Assembly (NCBI GenBank): GCA_944322565.1
Contig: CALUPG010000009.1
Location: 1-64,000 of the forward strand
DNA: 64,000 nt
Source of the DNA: an uncultured Bacteroidales bacterium
GTDB taxonomy: Bacteria; Bacteroidota; Bacteroidia; Bacteroidales; UBA932
Direction of reading: 5' to 3'
Shown here: in pieces, positions 23,668-32,819 of the stretch
How positions within the stretch are numbered: the first letter of the stretch is position 1
Layout of the letters: every line of letters starts with the position of its first letter
Made by a program: the position numbers and the translations under genes
Notes under the pieces: generated by a model
Databases searched by the model: none
Seen by the model: the letters and a program-made list of their open reading frames with translations, nothing else
What the model was told of the DNA's origin: nothing

Positions 23668-25743
23668 TCAGCAGGCAGGGAAGAACACCACCGCCTGGCC
23701 GCCGCCGGCAGCCATCTTTACCTCAAGGACATCGTCTGATGAAACGGTCATTTCCGTAATTGTATACGAGCAAGGATTCGTCTTCCAGTCAGCATCCGCT
23801 CCGTCGGCATAAATGACAGCCCTGTATTCCTTTCCGGACTCAAGAAAATCCAGAGGCACCTGCAGTGTCCTCGGGCTGTCCCCTGTAATGGCGCCGAGAA
23901 AATACCTGTCACCTGCCCTGCGCACTACGGAAATGAATTCTCCGGGCTCCCCGTCAAGGGCCCGGGACCAGTCGCAGTCAGCGTCAAAGTCCCTGAAAAA
24001 CTGGAATGCAGGATGCCCCTCATAATTCTCTATCATGTCCGAAGCCATCTGAAGCGGAGAATAGAGCACCACCCAGCATGCAATCTGACATGCAAGAGTA
24101 GTGTTCACTCTGCTGTCCCCCCTGTCCTGGTCATTCCATTTCTGACGGAGAGGACTGTGCTTCGTGCTTTCGAGCAGCACGTCAAACACGCCCGGAGTAT
24201 AGTCCATCGGGCCTGACAGCAGGCGGGTGAACGGAAGAGTCACATAATGCACAGGCGGGTTGCCGGCACTCCAGGCATTCCACTCCATGCCCTTTGCCCC
24301 CTCGAGGGTCATCATGTTAGGATATGTCCTCCTTATTCCAGTCTCTTTTATCGGCTCATGCACATCAAGGGAAATCTCATGTTCAGCAGCAGTCTCCACC
24401 ACCTTCCTGTAGTGCCGCACCGCATACTGGCCGTGTCTCTTGTGCCCGCCCGGGACTCCGCCGGCATACCCAGTCTTGATATAGTGCATGCCCATGTCCT
24501 GAGACCATTCATACGCATATTCCAGCTGACGTTCATAATTCGGGATATTGGCCCCTGTCTCATGGTGCCCGATGACACTTACGCCCTTTTCCCGGGCATA
24601 TTCCATCACCCTGGCGACATCAAAGTCGGCGTATGGCTTCGTGAAGTCGAAACTCTGCATTCCTCCCCAGCTTTCCCAGCCCTCGTTCCAGCCTTCGAAC
24701 ACCACTCCCTGAATATTGTTCGCAGCAGCAAAATCAATGTATTCCAATGCATTCTCCGTTGTAGCGCCATGCCTATCATCCATCTTCCAGGTCTGTACTC
24801 CGGTATGCATTCCCCACCATATGCCGACATACTTCATAGGCTTTATCCAATCCGTATCCTCAAGTGCACAAGGCTCGTTGAGATTCAGTATCAGGGCAGA
24901 ATTCACAAGATCCACTGCCCTGCGGCCGATCTGGACCGTCCTCCACGGGGTCTTGAAGGAGCTTCCTGCGAACCTTGCCTTCACTCCGTCCGGCCACGGA
25001 GCGAGGCTGCTTTCAAATACGGCAGCACCGGCATTCCGGCCGCAGGCCGTAAGTGTCATCTCCGGATAATCCGCCAGTGCCGCCTCATGCACGCTTCCGT
25101 AAAGAGCGCGGTCGGCCGTCCTGAATGTCACAGGGGTATTGGCATCAGACACTTCCCCGAGAGGAAGAGCCCTGTAGTCAAGCTCGTATGTATCGAAATC
25201 CGCAGGAATTGACCAGGAATCCGCATCCGCATCAAACGAAAACATCGTCTTTTCCTCCATCACCCGCAGACTGTCCGCTCCGGGACATTCCACCTCATAT
25301 CTGAAGCCGAAGCCGTCATCGAACACACGGAAACGCACTGTCACGAGGAAACCTCCATTGCCGGACAGCCCGACCGCCATCTCGTTGTACCTGCACCTTA
25401 TGGTCTTGTTCTCTCCCCATGGCTGAGTCCATACATAATCCTGACGGGTATGGCGGCAGGAGGTAACCTCGAATCCGCCGTCGAGAGAAATTTTTTCCGG
25501 CTCCGCCACGCCGCTTCTGTCCGCCTCGCCGCTTCTGAATACTTCCATATCAAAGCCAAGGGAGGAAGGAGCAACGAACTGCCTGCCGTCCACCACGGCA
25601 CGATATGCGACAGCTCCCGAAGAGTCTGCAGCGACAGCAATAACAATCTTACCGTCCGGAGAAGCGACAGACATGTCTCCGGGAGAATTGCATGCCGCAA
25701 AAGCCATAACCGCGGCCAGCAAAGAGATAAATGCAGATTTCAT
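23668..25743 (-). CDS. GH97 glycoside hydrolase (alpha-glucosidase-like lipoprotein)
   Basis: The 691-residue protein has a lipobox in MAFAACNS, then an N-terminal GH97 super-sandwich domain and a central TIM barrel with KYVGIWWGMHTG, GVVFEGWNEGW, IGHHETGANIPNYE, SLDVHEPIKETG.RRTYPN and GMEWNAW, followed by FTRLLSGPMDYTPG. The glutamates in HHE, HEP and GME match the positions used by inverting GH97 enzymes such as SusB, rather than the Asp of retaining alpha-galactosidases. It likely releases glucose from alpha-glucans in the periplasm. No SusC/D pair is in the window. Confidence 0.92.
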   Translation of the reverse strand: MKSAFISLLAAVMAFAACNSPGDMSVASPDGKIVIAVAADSSGAVAYRAVVDGRQFVAPSSLGFDMEVFRSGEADRSGVAEPEKISLDGGFEVTSCRHTRQDYVWTQPWGENKTIRCRYNEMAVGLSGNGGFLVTVRFRVFDDGFGFRYEVECPGADSLRVMEEKTMFSFDADADSWSIPADFDTYELDYRALPLGEVSDANTPVTFRTADRALYGSVHEAALADYPEMTLTACGRNAGAAVFESSLAPWPDGVKARFAGSSFKTPWRTVQIGRRAVDLVNSALILNLNEPCALEDTDWIKPMKYVGIWWGMHTGVQTWKMDDRHGATTENALEYIDFAAANNIQGVVFEGWNEGWESWGGMQSFDFTKPYADFDVARVMEYAREKGVSVIGHHETGANIPNYERQLEYAYEWSQDMGMHYIKTGYAGGVPGGHKRHGQYAVRHYRKVVETAAEHEISLDVHEPIKETGIRRTYPNMMTLEGAKGMEWNAWSAGNPPVHYVTLPFTRLLSGPMDYTPGVFDVLLESTKHSPLRQKWNDQDRGDSRVNTTLACQIACWVVLYSPLQMASDMIENYEGHPAFQFFRDFDADCDWSRALDGEPGEFISVVRRAGDRYFLGAITGDSPRTLQVPLDFLESGKEYRAVIYADGADADWKTNPCSYTITEMTVSSDDVLEVKMAAGGGQAVVFFPAC

Positions 25744-25802
25744 CTGTTCAATAAGATATTATGGTTAACAAAAATAGTTCATGCCGATGTCAGATTGGCC
25801 TG

Positions 25803-26249
25803 TCATTCATCTGCCCCTATGAAATTGAAATGCCTGTCAAATTTAAGTTCCAGCCCGGACTTGAACTTGAGCATATAATACTTTTTGTCCCTGACTATTC
25901 TCCTGTACTGACTGTCCGGCCAGTGCCGGTCCGCGTATTTTCTGATTTCATCCGGGACCAGAGACCGGGGCAGCACGCCATACCGGAACTCAACCTTCGT
26001 CCAATGCCCGTTTCTGTCAAATTCCACGAACAGGCCGTTGACAAGCATCACTTCATATGTCAATTCCGGGAACCCGTCTTCCTGCTTCACATATGACACC
26101 TGCCCGTCAGGAAAATTGTCATACAGGAACTCTTTTGCCGGCTCCGGCAAACGGCTGAAACTTATACCTTTGTCTTTGTCTGCCATCGCCACACAGGCCG
26201 ACAGGACAAACACTGCCGCGCTCAGGCATATTCTTCTGAATCCTGACAT
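25803..26249 (-). CDS. PepSY-like periplasmic protein
   Basis: The 148-residue protein has a signal sequence (MSGFRRICLSAAVFVLSACVAMA) and two PepSY-like units: LPEPAKEFLYDNFPDG..SYVKQED....YEVML.NG..VEFD and VPDEIRKYADRHWPDSQYRRIVRDKKYYMLKF. Such Bacteroidetes proteins (putative beta-lactamase-inhibitor-like) are often next to two-component systems. Here it is seven bases downstream of the histidine kinase stop codon. It may be the regulated output or an inhibitor of the sensor. Confidence 0.85.
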   Translation of the reverse strand: MSGFRRICLSAAVFVLSACVAMADKDKGISFSRLPEPAKEFLYDNFPDGQVSYVKQEDGFPELTYEVMLVNGLFVEFDRNGHWTKVEFRYGVLPRSLVPDEIRKYADRHWPDSQYRRIVRDKKYYMLKFKSGLELKFDRHFNFIGADE

Positions 26250-26256
26250 ATTCCGA

Positions 26257-27528
26257 TTAATTTACAGATATTTTGAAATTATGCCTTCCGTCATAATAAT
26301 AAACCACGGTCAGCTCCGAGTCATCGCAGATTGCCTTCACAAGAGACAATCCCAGTCCAGTAGAACCCGTCCGCCCCGGATTTTCCTGATAGAAGCGTGT
26401 AAAGACACGCCCGGCATCAAGGCTCTTTTCTCCATCGTTTGATACTGTGAAGCTGTCCTTTCCGTACCTGACTGTTATTGCCGTATGGGACGGACTGTGG
26501 AGGAATGCGTTCTTGAGCAGATTGCGGGAAAGCACTGAAGCAAGTTCCGGATTCATCGTCCATACGCACATACTTTCTTCAATTATTTCCATCTTCATGC
26601 ATTTGTCCGCATAAATCTCTCCGAACATCTCCGCATCTTCCCTCAGAAGCATGCCGACATTGACTTCCTCAGTTGCCAGGAACTGACCGTTTTCAATCCT
26701 GGACATCATCAGCAATGTCTTGTTAAGCCTTATGAGATTGCTGACCTCACTCTGCATCTTCACAAGTTCTTCTGCCTGAGACTGGGTAAGGTCCTGAGAG
26801 TCAAGAAGCATTTCTATCCTTGCGCTGCACACGGCAAGAGGAGTCTGAAGCTCATGCGACGCATTGCCTATAAACTGGTTCTGAAGCCGGTACTGGCGTT
26901 CGAAGCGGGCTGTCGCGCTTTCCGCGGCATCGGCAAGCTTTCTGAATTCAATCACATCAGTATCCGCAGGCACCGGAGGATTCTCCCGGCCGGGCCTATA
27001 GGAATCGAACCATCTGAGCAGGGCATTGAACGGACGCATATTGACTATGACAATAGCCATGGTTATGGCGACCAGAGCCACAAGCAAGACCAGATACAGC
27101 ATGCATATGCTCCATAGTATCGACCTGCGCAGATCCTCTCTTTCGAATGTCGGGACAGCCACTGTCAGCTCATAATACGAACCGTCCGCATCCATGAATA
27201 TCTGCCGGCGGATTCTCGCCGGCTCATGTTCACTCTCATTCGCGATGTAAATGTCCGAATCCTCGTAATTTATCCATTCGCTTTCCTCTCCGCACCCTGC
27301 AGTAATCCTCTTTATATAATATGTATTGTTGGTCCCGTTGTCGGTGGAAAGCAGACGCTCACCCGAGAGCCATCTCATGATGATGTCCCGGGAATATTCC
27401 TCAAGCATGTCATCAGTCTCGTCATTGATTTCCGCGGTCATCACATTGAAGAAAATGACACCCCACAATGCGATGAAGACCAGCAGTACAGCAGAGAGGC
27501 TGAGGGCAATCTTGTAAATGAGTTTCAT
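26257..27528 (-). CDS. Sensor histidine kinase
   Basis: The 423-residue protein has a first membrane helix at about 4-30, a periplasmic sensor of about 110 residues (with EYSRDIIMRWLSGERLLS), a second helix at about 138-165, then HisKA with the phospho-accepting histidine in NASHELQTPLAV, an N-box (SRNLLKNAFLHSP) and a G-box (GSTGLGLSLVKAI). It would phosphorylate the regulator encoded four bases upstream. The signal is unknown; a PepSY-like gene follows in the operon. Confidence 0.93.
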   Translation of the reverse strand: MKLIYKIALSLSAVLLVFIALWGVIFFNVMTAEINDETDDMLEEYSRDIIMRWLSGERLLSTDNGTNNTYYIKRITAGCGEESEWINYEDSDIYIANESEHEPARIRRQIFMDADGSYYELTVAVPTFEREDLRRSILWSICMLYLVLLVALVAITMAIVIVNMRPFNALLRWFDSYRPGRENPPVPADTDVIEFRKLADAAESATARFERQYRLQNQFIGNASHELQTPLAVCSARIEMLLDSQDLTQSQAEELVKMQSEVSNLIRLNKTLLMMSRIENGQFLATEEVNVGMLLREDAEMFGEIYADKCMKMEIIEESMCVWTMNPELASVLSRNLLKNAFLHSPSHTAITVRYGKDSFTVSNDGEKSLDAGRVFTRFYQENPGRTGSTGLGLSLVKAICDDSELTVVYYYDGRHNFKISVN

Positions 27529-27532
27529 GTGT

Positions 27533-28204
27533 CTATGGCAATTTGTAGCCGAAGCCGTACACAGACTTTATCTCAATGTCCGCCCCTGCATCCGCAAGCT
27601 TGCGCCGCAGGTTCTTCATCTGGGCATAGACGAACTGGAAATTGTCCGCCTGGTCCACATGGTCTCCCCATACGGCCTCCGCAAGGACTGCCTTGTCGAT
27701 AAGATGCCCCCTTCTTTTCATGAGGTATGCGAGGATGTCGAATTCCTTTTTAAGGAGAGGCACATCCTTCCCGTCCACCATGACCCTGTTGGTGTCAGGC
27801 TCAAGGGCCACATTTCCTATCCTGTAGGCAAAGTCTCCGTCATTGTTGCTTCTGCGCGCCACACTTCTTATGCGGGCGACCAGTTCGGCAATGTGGAACG
27901 GCTTTGCCAGATAGTCATCCGCCCCGAGTTCCAGACCGCGGACTTTGTCGTCTATGGAATCCTTTGCGGATATTATGATTACATTCACTTTCTTGTTTTC
28001 CTTTCTGATATATTCGAGTATATCGAAGCCGCTCCCCCCGGGAAGCATTATGTCAAGCAGCACGCAGTCGTAGCTGTATACTGAAAGTTTCTCTACGGCG
28101 GAGTCATAGTCGCAGGCAGTCTCCACCACATAGCCTTCCTTTCTGAGGGCAAGCGTCATAATTTCCTGAAGGGAAATCCCGTCTTCTACAATAAGTATCT
28201 TCAT
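27533..28204 (-). CDS. OmpR-family response regulator
   Basis: The start at 28204 (MKILIVEDG) is the normal receiver-domain start; the frame extends 15 codons further without reason. The receiver has the phosphorylation aspartate in CVLLDIMLPGGSGFD and the switch lysine in DDYLAKPF. The C-terminal winged helix (residues ~130-223) contains KEFDILAYLMKRRG and YAQMKNLRRKL..ADAGADI. It is the first gene of a regulator-kinase-PepSY operon. A -7 box five bases upstream of the ATG suggests a very short leader. Confidence 0.94.
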   Translation of the reverse strand: MKILIVEDGISLQEIMTLALRKEGYVVETACDYDSAVEKLSVYSYDCVLLDIMLPGGSGFDILEYIRKENKKVNVIIISAKDSIDDKVRGLELGADDYLAKPFHIAELVARIRSVARRSNNDGDFAYRIGNVALEPDTNRVMVDGKDVPLLKKEFDILAYLMKRRGHLIDKAVLAEAVWGDHVDQADNFQFVYAQMKNLRRKLADAGADIEIKSVYGFGYKLP

Positions 28205-28208
28205 GGAA

Positions 28209-28216
28209 CAAATATA
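28209..28216 (-). promoter_or_regulatory. -7 element just upstream of the response regulator
   Basis: TATATTTG on the minus strand ends only four bases before the ATG, so the message would be leaderless or nearly so. No -33 match is seen. Confidence 0.35.
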
Positions 28217-28251
28217 ATCAATTACTTTAAGAGATATTCCTGCAATCATGC

Positions 28252-28259
28252 TAAATTTG
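28252..28259 (+). promoter_or_regulatory. -7 element for the FecCD-type permease gene
   Basis: TAAATTTG fits the consensus; a TTTA lies 22 bases upstream (28226-28229). The permease ATG follows 38 bases later. Confidence 0.45.
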
Positions 28260-28297
28260 CAGCCTCAACCGAAATACGGACCGCTTGGGGCAACGAC

Positions 28298-29323
28298 ATG
28301 ACAAACACTCACGGAACATACCCGGGAAGACGGGCCGGCTTCAGGGCAAAGGCATGGTGCATTGCAGCATTGCTTGCAGCACTGACAATAGCCGACCTGT
28401 TCTGCGGAGAACTCCGTCTGTCCCCCGGTGACATACTGGCATGCCTTTCCGGCAACAGCGAAGGAACGGATGTCCATGAAATACTGGTCCGCATCCGGCT
28501 GCCAAGAGTCCTGACAGCCCTGAGTGCCGGAGCGGCACTTGCACTTTCAGGTGCGCAGATGCAGGGAATATTCCGCAACCGGCTGGCAGACCCGCACATA
28601 ATGGGAGTAAGTTCAGGCGCCGGCCTTGGAGCAGCAATCACTGTACTTGCCCTGCCGGCCGCAATGACAGAATCATCGGCAGGCCTGTCATTGGCGGCGG
28701 CTGCAGCAGCCGGAGCAGCAGTCGCCGCTGCCCTCATCCTTGCCGCATCACACAGGATGAAAAGGCCCTCATCACTTCTTATATGCGGAGTAATGACAGG
28801 ATTTATAATCAGCGCAATAATTTCCATCATGCAATACGGGGCGGGTGCGGAGAGTCTCAAGATGTATTACAGCTGGTCTGCGGGAACATTTACGGGAAAC
28901 GACATGGGCGGGGTCATAATCATGTCTGCCGCCCTTGTCATCGGGGTCACAATTGCCCTTGCCAATGCAAAAGGGCTTGACATCATGCTCTTCGGGGACG
29001 AATTTGCTGTACTTTCCGGCGCCAGCCCGCAGAAGACAAGGACAGCCGCCCTGCTTTCGGCATCCGTCATGACCGGTGCAGTCACTGCATTCTGCGGGCC
29101 GGTCGGATTCGTCGGAATTGTTGCCCCGCACATTGCAAGGAAACTTTCAGGCACTGCAAGGCATTTGACGGTACTGCCCGTGAGCATGGCAACAGGAGGC
29201 ATATTCGGAGTGAGTGCAGACATGATTTGCCAGTTGTGCCGGATACCGGTCCCGGCAGGCAGCATGATGGCACTGATGGGCATTCCGTTTGTCCTGGCCC
29301 TGCTGCTTTCCGGGAAAGACTGA
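28298..29323 (+). CDS. FecCD-type ABC transporter permease
   Basis: The 341-residue protein has about nine or ten membrane helices and the family signatures RLPRVLTALSAGAALALSGAQM, NRLADPHIMGVSSGAGLG and FCGPVGFVGIVAPHIARKL. These permeases import iron-siderophores, haem or cobalamin. The ATPase gene follows after 39 bases. No periplasmic binding protein or TonB-dependent receptor gene is adjacent, so the substrate cannot be named. It is divergent from the response regulator operon. Confidence 0.92.
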   Translation: MTNTHGTYPGRRAGFRAKAWCIAALLAALTIADLFCGELRLSPGDILACLSGNSEGTDVHEILVRIRLPRVLTALSAGAALALSGAQMQGIFRNRLADPHIMGVSSGAGLGAAITVLALPAAMTESSAGLSLAAAAAAGAAVAAALILAASHRMKRPSSLLICGVMTGFIISAIISIMQYGAGAESLKMYYSWSAGTFTGNDMGGVIIMSAALVIGVTIALANAKGLDIMLFGDEFAVLSGASPQKTRTAALLSASVMTGAVTAFCGPVGFVGIVAPHIARKLSGTARHLTVLPVSMATGGIFGVSADMICQLCRIPVPAGSMMALMGIPFVLALLLSGKD

Positions 29324-29362
29324 TATACATAAAGAAAATATCCGGTTGACAAAAAGAGTCTT

Positions 29363-30136
29363 ATGACAGAATCCATACTGAAACAGTCAGGTAATCAGAC
29401 GCTTTCCGGCTCCGCAAAGGCAGGGGCAGGCGCCCCTCTTCTCGGCTGCCGGGACATTTCCGTCGGTTACATGGGCAGGCCGCTCTTTTCTCCGGCAAAC
29501 TTTGAAATCCACAGGGGCGAGTGCATCTTTCTGTGCGGAGCGAACGGCAGCGGGAAAAGCACCCTGCTCAAGACCATTGCCGGCATACTGTCCCCTCTTT
29601 CGGGAGAAATCTCATGCGGATGCGGCGATATCCCGATGATACCTTCCGGAATCCCGAAAGTCCGGGGATTTTCACTTGCTGATTTCATCAGGACAGGATG
29701 CTACAGGGCGAGCAACTGGGCAGGAAAACTTTCTCCCGAGATGGAAAAGGCCGTAAGTGAAGCTACAGAAACACTCGGGATATCAGCACTGGCAGACAGA
29801 GAGATATGCAGCCTCAGCGACGGAGAATTTCAGAAAGGATGCATTGCTGCGGCTCTTGCAAGAAGAGCGGCTCTCGTACTTCTTGACGAGCCTACCGCAT
29901 ACCTTGATGCGGAGACCAGGATTTTCGTGCTGGAAGCTCTGAAAGAGACCGCGGCAAAGAGCGGTACCGCATTCATTTTCTCCTCACATGACCTGCAGGA
30001 CTCCGCAGCCGTATGCAGCAGAGTATTTGCAATCGGCTCAGACGGCATCTTCCGATGCAGCGGCACAAACCGGGAAGAAAAAATCAAGGTCATTTCCTCA
30101 ATTTTCCGGAATAAAAGTATTATCTTTGAAAGATAA
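29363..30136 (+). CDS. ABC transporter ATP-binding protein (iron/cobalamin type)
   Basis: The 257-residue protein has Walker A (GANGSGKST), an ABC signature in altered form (SLSDGEFQKG instead of LSGGQ), Walker B with LVLLDEPTAYLD and the H-loop FSSHDLQD. An N-terminal extension of about 25 residues precedes the domain. It powers the FecCD-type permease encoded just upstream. Its 3' end contains a -7-like box for polA. Confidence 0.9.
   Translation: MTESILKQSGNQTLSGSAKAGAGAPLLGCRDISVGYMGRPLFSPANFEIHRGECIFLCGANGSGKSTLLKTIAGILSPLSGEISCGCGDIPMIPSGIPKVRGFSLADFIRTGCYRASNWAGKLSPEMEKAVSEATETLGISALADREICSLSDGEFQKGCIAAALARRAALVLLDEPTAYLDAETRIFVLEALKETAAKSGTAFIFSSHDLQDSAAVCSRVFAIGSDGIFRCSGTNREEKIKVISSIFRNKSIIFER
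30121..30128 (+). promoter_or_regulatory. -7 element for polA inside the ATPase gene
   Basis: TATCTTTG fits TAnnTTTG and lies 31 bases before the polA ATG. The -33 box is not visible, so polA may also be read from upstream. Confidence 0.35.
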
Positions 30137-30158
30137 TGTCCTTTCAACAGCAGCCGAC

Positions 30159-32819
30159 ATGGAGAAAAAACTCTTTCTGATAGACGGACACGCCCTTATA
30201 TTCAAGATGTATTATGCCTTTCTGAGGCATCCTATGATCAATTCCAAGGGAGCAGACATGTCCATTCTCTTCGGATTCACAAAATATATCCTTGAACTCA
30301 CTGAAAAAGAGAGGCCGACCCACATCGCCGTAGCATTCGACCCTCCAGGAAAGACATTCAGACATCAGCTCTACAAGGAATACAAAGGCACGAGAGAAGC
30401 GACTCCGCAGCTGGTAATAGATGCACTTGAGCCGCTCATCGGGCTCTGCAGGGCCCTGAAGATTCCGGTACTCATGGCCAAGGGATATGAAGCCGACGAT
30501 GTGATCGGTTCAATGGCAAAACTTGCTGAAAAGGACGGCTTTACTGTCTACATGGTGACTCCCGACAAAGATTACGGACAGCTGATAAGCGACCATATCC
30601 TCCAGTATAAGCCCGGCAAGTCAGGCACCGACAGAGAAATCATAGGGAAAAATGAAGTCTGCGGCAAATATGGCATAAGCTCGCCGCAGCAGGTGATTGA
30701 AATGCTCACAATCTGCGGAGACGCTTCGGACAATGTACCCGGAGTGAAGGGGGTCGGAGAAGTGGGAGCAGGAAAGCTCATAGCCAGATACGGGACGGTC
30801 GAAAACATCTACCGGCACCTTGAGGAGCTCACGCCCAGGCAGAGAGAGGCATTTGAAGCAGCAAGAGACCATATTGAACTGAGCCACACGCTTGTCACGA
30901 TAAAAACAGATATCCCGCTTGAGACAACGGTCGCAGACATGGCCGTAGACATGGAATATGACCCTGAAATAGCGGATCTCTTCGAGAAATATGAATTCCA
31001 GTCATTGAGAAAATATATCGGGCATATCCAGGGGGCCGAAGAAAATAAGACCGTGGCAAATGTCCTTGCTGTCACAGATTCGGATATCGGGGAAATCATC
31101 AGGACAGCCGGACATGAAGGCAGATGCGGCATAGTGACAGAAACAGACGGGGACACTATCTTTGCCGGCATAAGAAAAGTCATTGTCTGTGCCGTGAAGG
31201 ACGGGAAGTGCATTGCCGCCGAGGGAAGCTGCAGAGATTTTGCCGCACTGCTCTCCGACCCTGCAGTGGAAAAGGCCGGCTGCGGACTAAAATATCAGAG
31301 CAATGTCCTGTACAATGCCGGGGTCCGGCTCAACGGCAAATATCTGGACATTGAGCTGATGCATTATCTCATCAACCCGGAACAGAACCACAGCATCGCA
31401 ATGCTCGCAAAAAAATACCTCGGGACAGACATCGGCGACACCGGCGAGGCTCCGGTCCAAGGCTCGCTGTTCGGCTTCCCGCAGGACAGCGGAGAGGAAG
31501 ACGACATACGGAAGAAAAAAGAAGCCGCAGCAGCCGTACTGCTCGCCGGAAAAATCCGGGAAGACATGGACGCCCATTCGGCCGGCATACTGTACGACAC
31601 GATGGAGGAACCCCTGCTCAAAGTGCTTGCCGAGATGGAACGGGCCGGAGTAAAAATGGATTTTGCCCAGCTCGCCGAATATGCCTCATCTCTGGAAAAT
31701 GAACTCGGGGAACGGGAAAAAAGGATAAGGGACATGGCCGGAGATCCTGCCCTGAACATTTCATCCCCCAAGCAGGTCGGAATCCTTCTCTTTGAGAAAC
31801 TTGCCCTTAATCCGAAGACCAAGGCAAAGACGGGTGTACGCCACAGCTACCCTACCGACGAGGACACGCTCCGCGGGCTCGCAGACAAACATCCGATAAT
31901 AAAAGAAATATTGGAATACAGGGCGGTCAAGAAACTGCTGTCCACCTACATCTCCCCATTTCCAAGCCTCAGTTCACCTGTCACAGGCAAGCTGCACACG
32001 ACTTTCAATCAGGCGCTGACGGCGACAGGAAGGCTAAGTTCGTCAAAGCCGAACCTGCAGAACATACCGATACGCACAGAACGTGGAAAAGAAATCCGCA
32101 GGGCCTTTGTGTCAAGTTTTGCCGGCGGTGTGATTGTCTCGGCTGACTATTCCCAGATTGAGCTGAGGATAATGGCGCACCTGAGCCAGGACAGGCACCT
32201 TACCGAGGCATTCAGGGCCGGACAGGATGTCCATGCCCTTACCGCAGCAAAAATCTTCCGGGAAGAAATCAGTGATGTGACACCCCAGCAAAGGAGAATA
32301 GCCAAGACCGCCAACTTCGGCATCATGTACGGGATTTCCTCTTTCGGGCTGGCCCAGAGACTGATGATACCGAGGGCTGAGGCAAAGAAAATAATAGACG
32401 ACTATTTCGAAAGTTTCCCGTCCATATCCGCATATATTACCGATATCCTTGCCTCGGCAAGAGAAAACGGCTATGTAGAGACAATCTTCGGCCGGAAACG
32501 ATACCTTCCGGACATCAATTCAAGAAATGCCACCGTCAGGTCACTGGCGGAACGGAATGCCATCAATGCTCCTATCCAGGGCACATCGGCCGACATCATA
32601 AAGCTTGCCATGATAAATGTCAGCAGGAAAATTGCCGAAGCGGGGCTTAAAAGCAAGATGGTGCTCCAGGTTCATGACGAACTTGTATTCGACGCCCCGG
32701 CAGAAGAAGCGGAAACGCTCAGGAAAATAGCCATCGAAGAAATGGAAAATGTAGTAAAATTATCCGTACCGTTGACCGTAGAATGCAATTATGGAAAGAA
32801 CTGGCTTGAAGCTCACTGA
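30159..32819 (+). CDS. polA: DNA polymerase I
   Basis: The start at 30159 (MEKKLFLIDGHALIFKMYYA) matches the family; the frame is open 57 codons further. The 886-residue protein has the 5'-3' exonuclease domain (about 1-290, with YEADDVIGSMA and DNVPGVKGVGEVGA), a degenerate 3'-5' exonuclease domain (about 300-480) and the polymerase domain with DYSQIELR, RRIAKTANFGIMYG and QVHDELVF. In the proofreading domain the usual DTE is VTE (residues 326-328) and KYD is KYQ. It fills gaps in repair and Okazaki processing. It overlaps the sigma factor gene by 29 bases. Confidence 0.96.
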   Translation: MEKKLFLIDGHALIFKMYYAFLRHPMINSKGADMSILFGFTKYILELTEKERPTHIAVAFDPPGKTFRHQLYKEYKGTREATPQLVIDALEPLIGLCRALKIPVLMAKGYEADDVIGSMAKLAEKDGFTVYMVTPDKDYGQLISDHILQYKPGKSGTDREIIGKNEVCGKYGISSPQQVIEMLTICGDASDNVPGVKGVGEVGAGKLIARYGTVENIYRHLEELTPRQREAFEAARDHIELSHTLVTIKTDIPLETTVADMAVDMEYDPEIADLFEKYEFQSLRKYIGHIQGAEENKTVANVLAVTDSDIGEIIRTAGHEGRCGIVTETDGDTIFAGIRKVIVCAVKDGKCIAAEGSCRDFAALLSDPAVEKAGCGLKYQSNVLYNAGVRLNGKYLDIELMHYLINPEQNHSIAMLAKKYLGTDIGDTGEAPVQGSLFGFPQDSGEEDDIRKKKEAAAAVLLAGKIREDMDAHSAGILYDTMEEPLLKVLAEMERAGVKMDFAQLAEYASSLENELGEREKRIRDMAGDPALNISSPKQVGILLFEKLALNPKTKAKTGVRHSYPTDEDTLRGLADKHPIIKEILEYRAVKKLLSTYISPFPSLSSPVTGKLHTTFNQALTATGRLSSSKPNLQNIPIRTERGKEIRRAFVSSFAGGVIVSADYSQIELRIMAHLSQDRHLTEAFRAGQDVHALTAAKIFREEISDVTPQQRRIAKTANFGIMYGISSFGLAQRLMIPRAEAKKIIDDYFESFPSISAYITDILASARENGYVETIFGRKRYLPDINSRNATVRSLAERNAINAPIQGTSADIIKLAMINVSRKIAEAGLKSKMVLQVHDELVFDAPAEEAETLRKIAIEEMENVVKLSVPLTVECNYGKNWLEAH

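Noticed and set aside
24247..25212. 321-codon open frame on the plus strand
   Set aside because: It lies wholly antisense to the well-supported GH97 gene, has no ribosome binding site or domain, and is His/Pro/Arg-rich as expected of a shadow frame.
28309..28860. 183-codon frame antisense to the FecCD permease
   Set aside because: Ala/Arg/Ser-rich mirror of a membrane protein gene; no independent signal.
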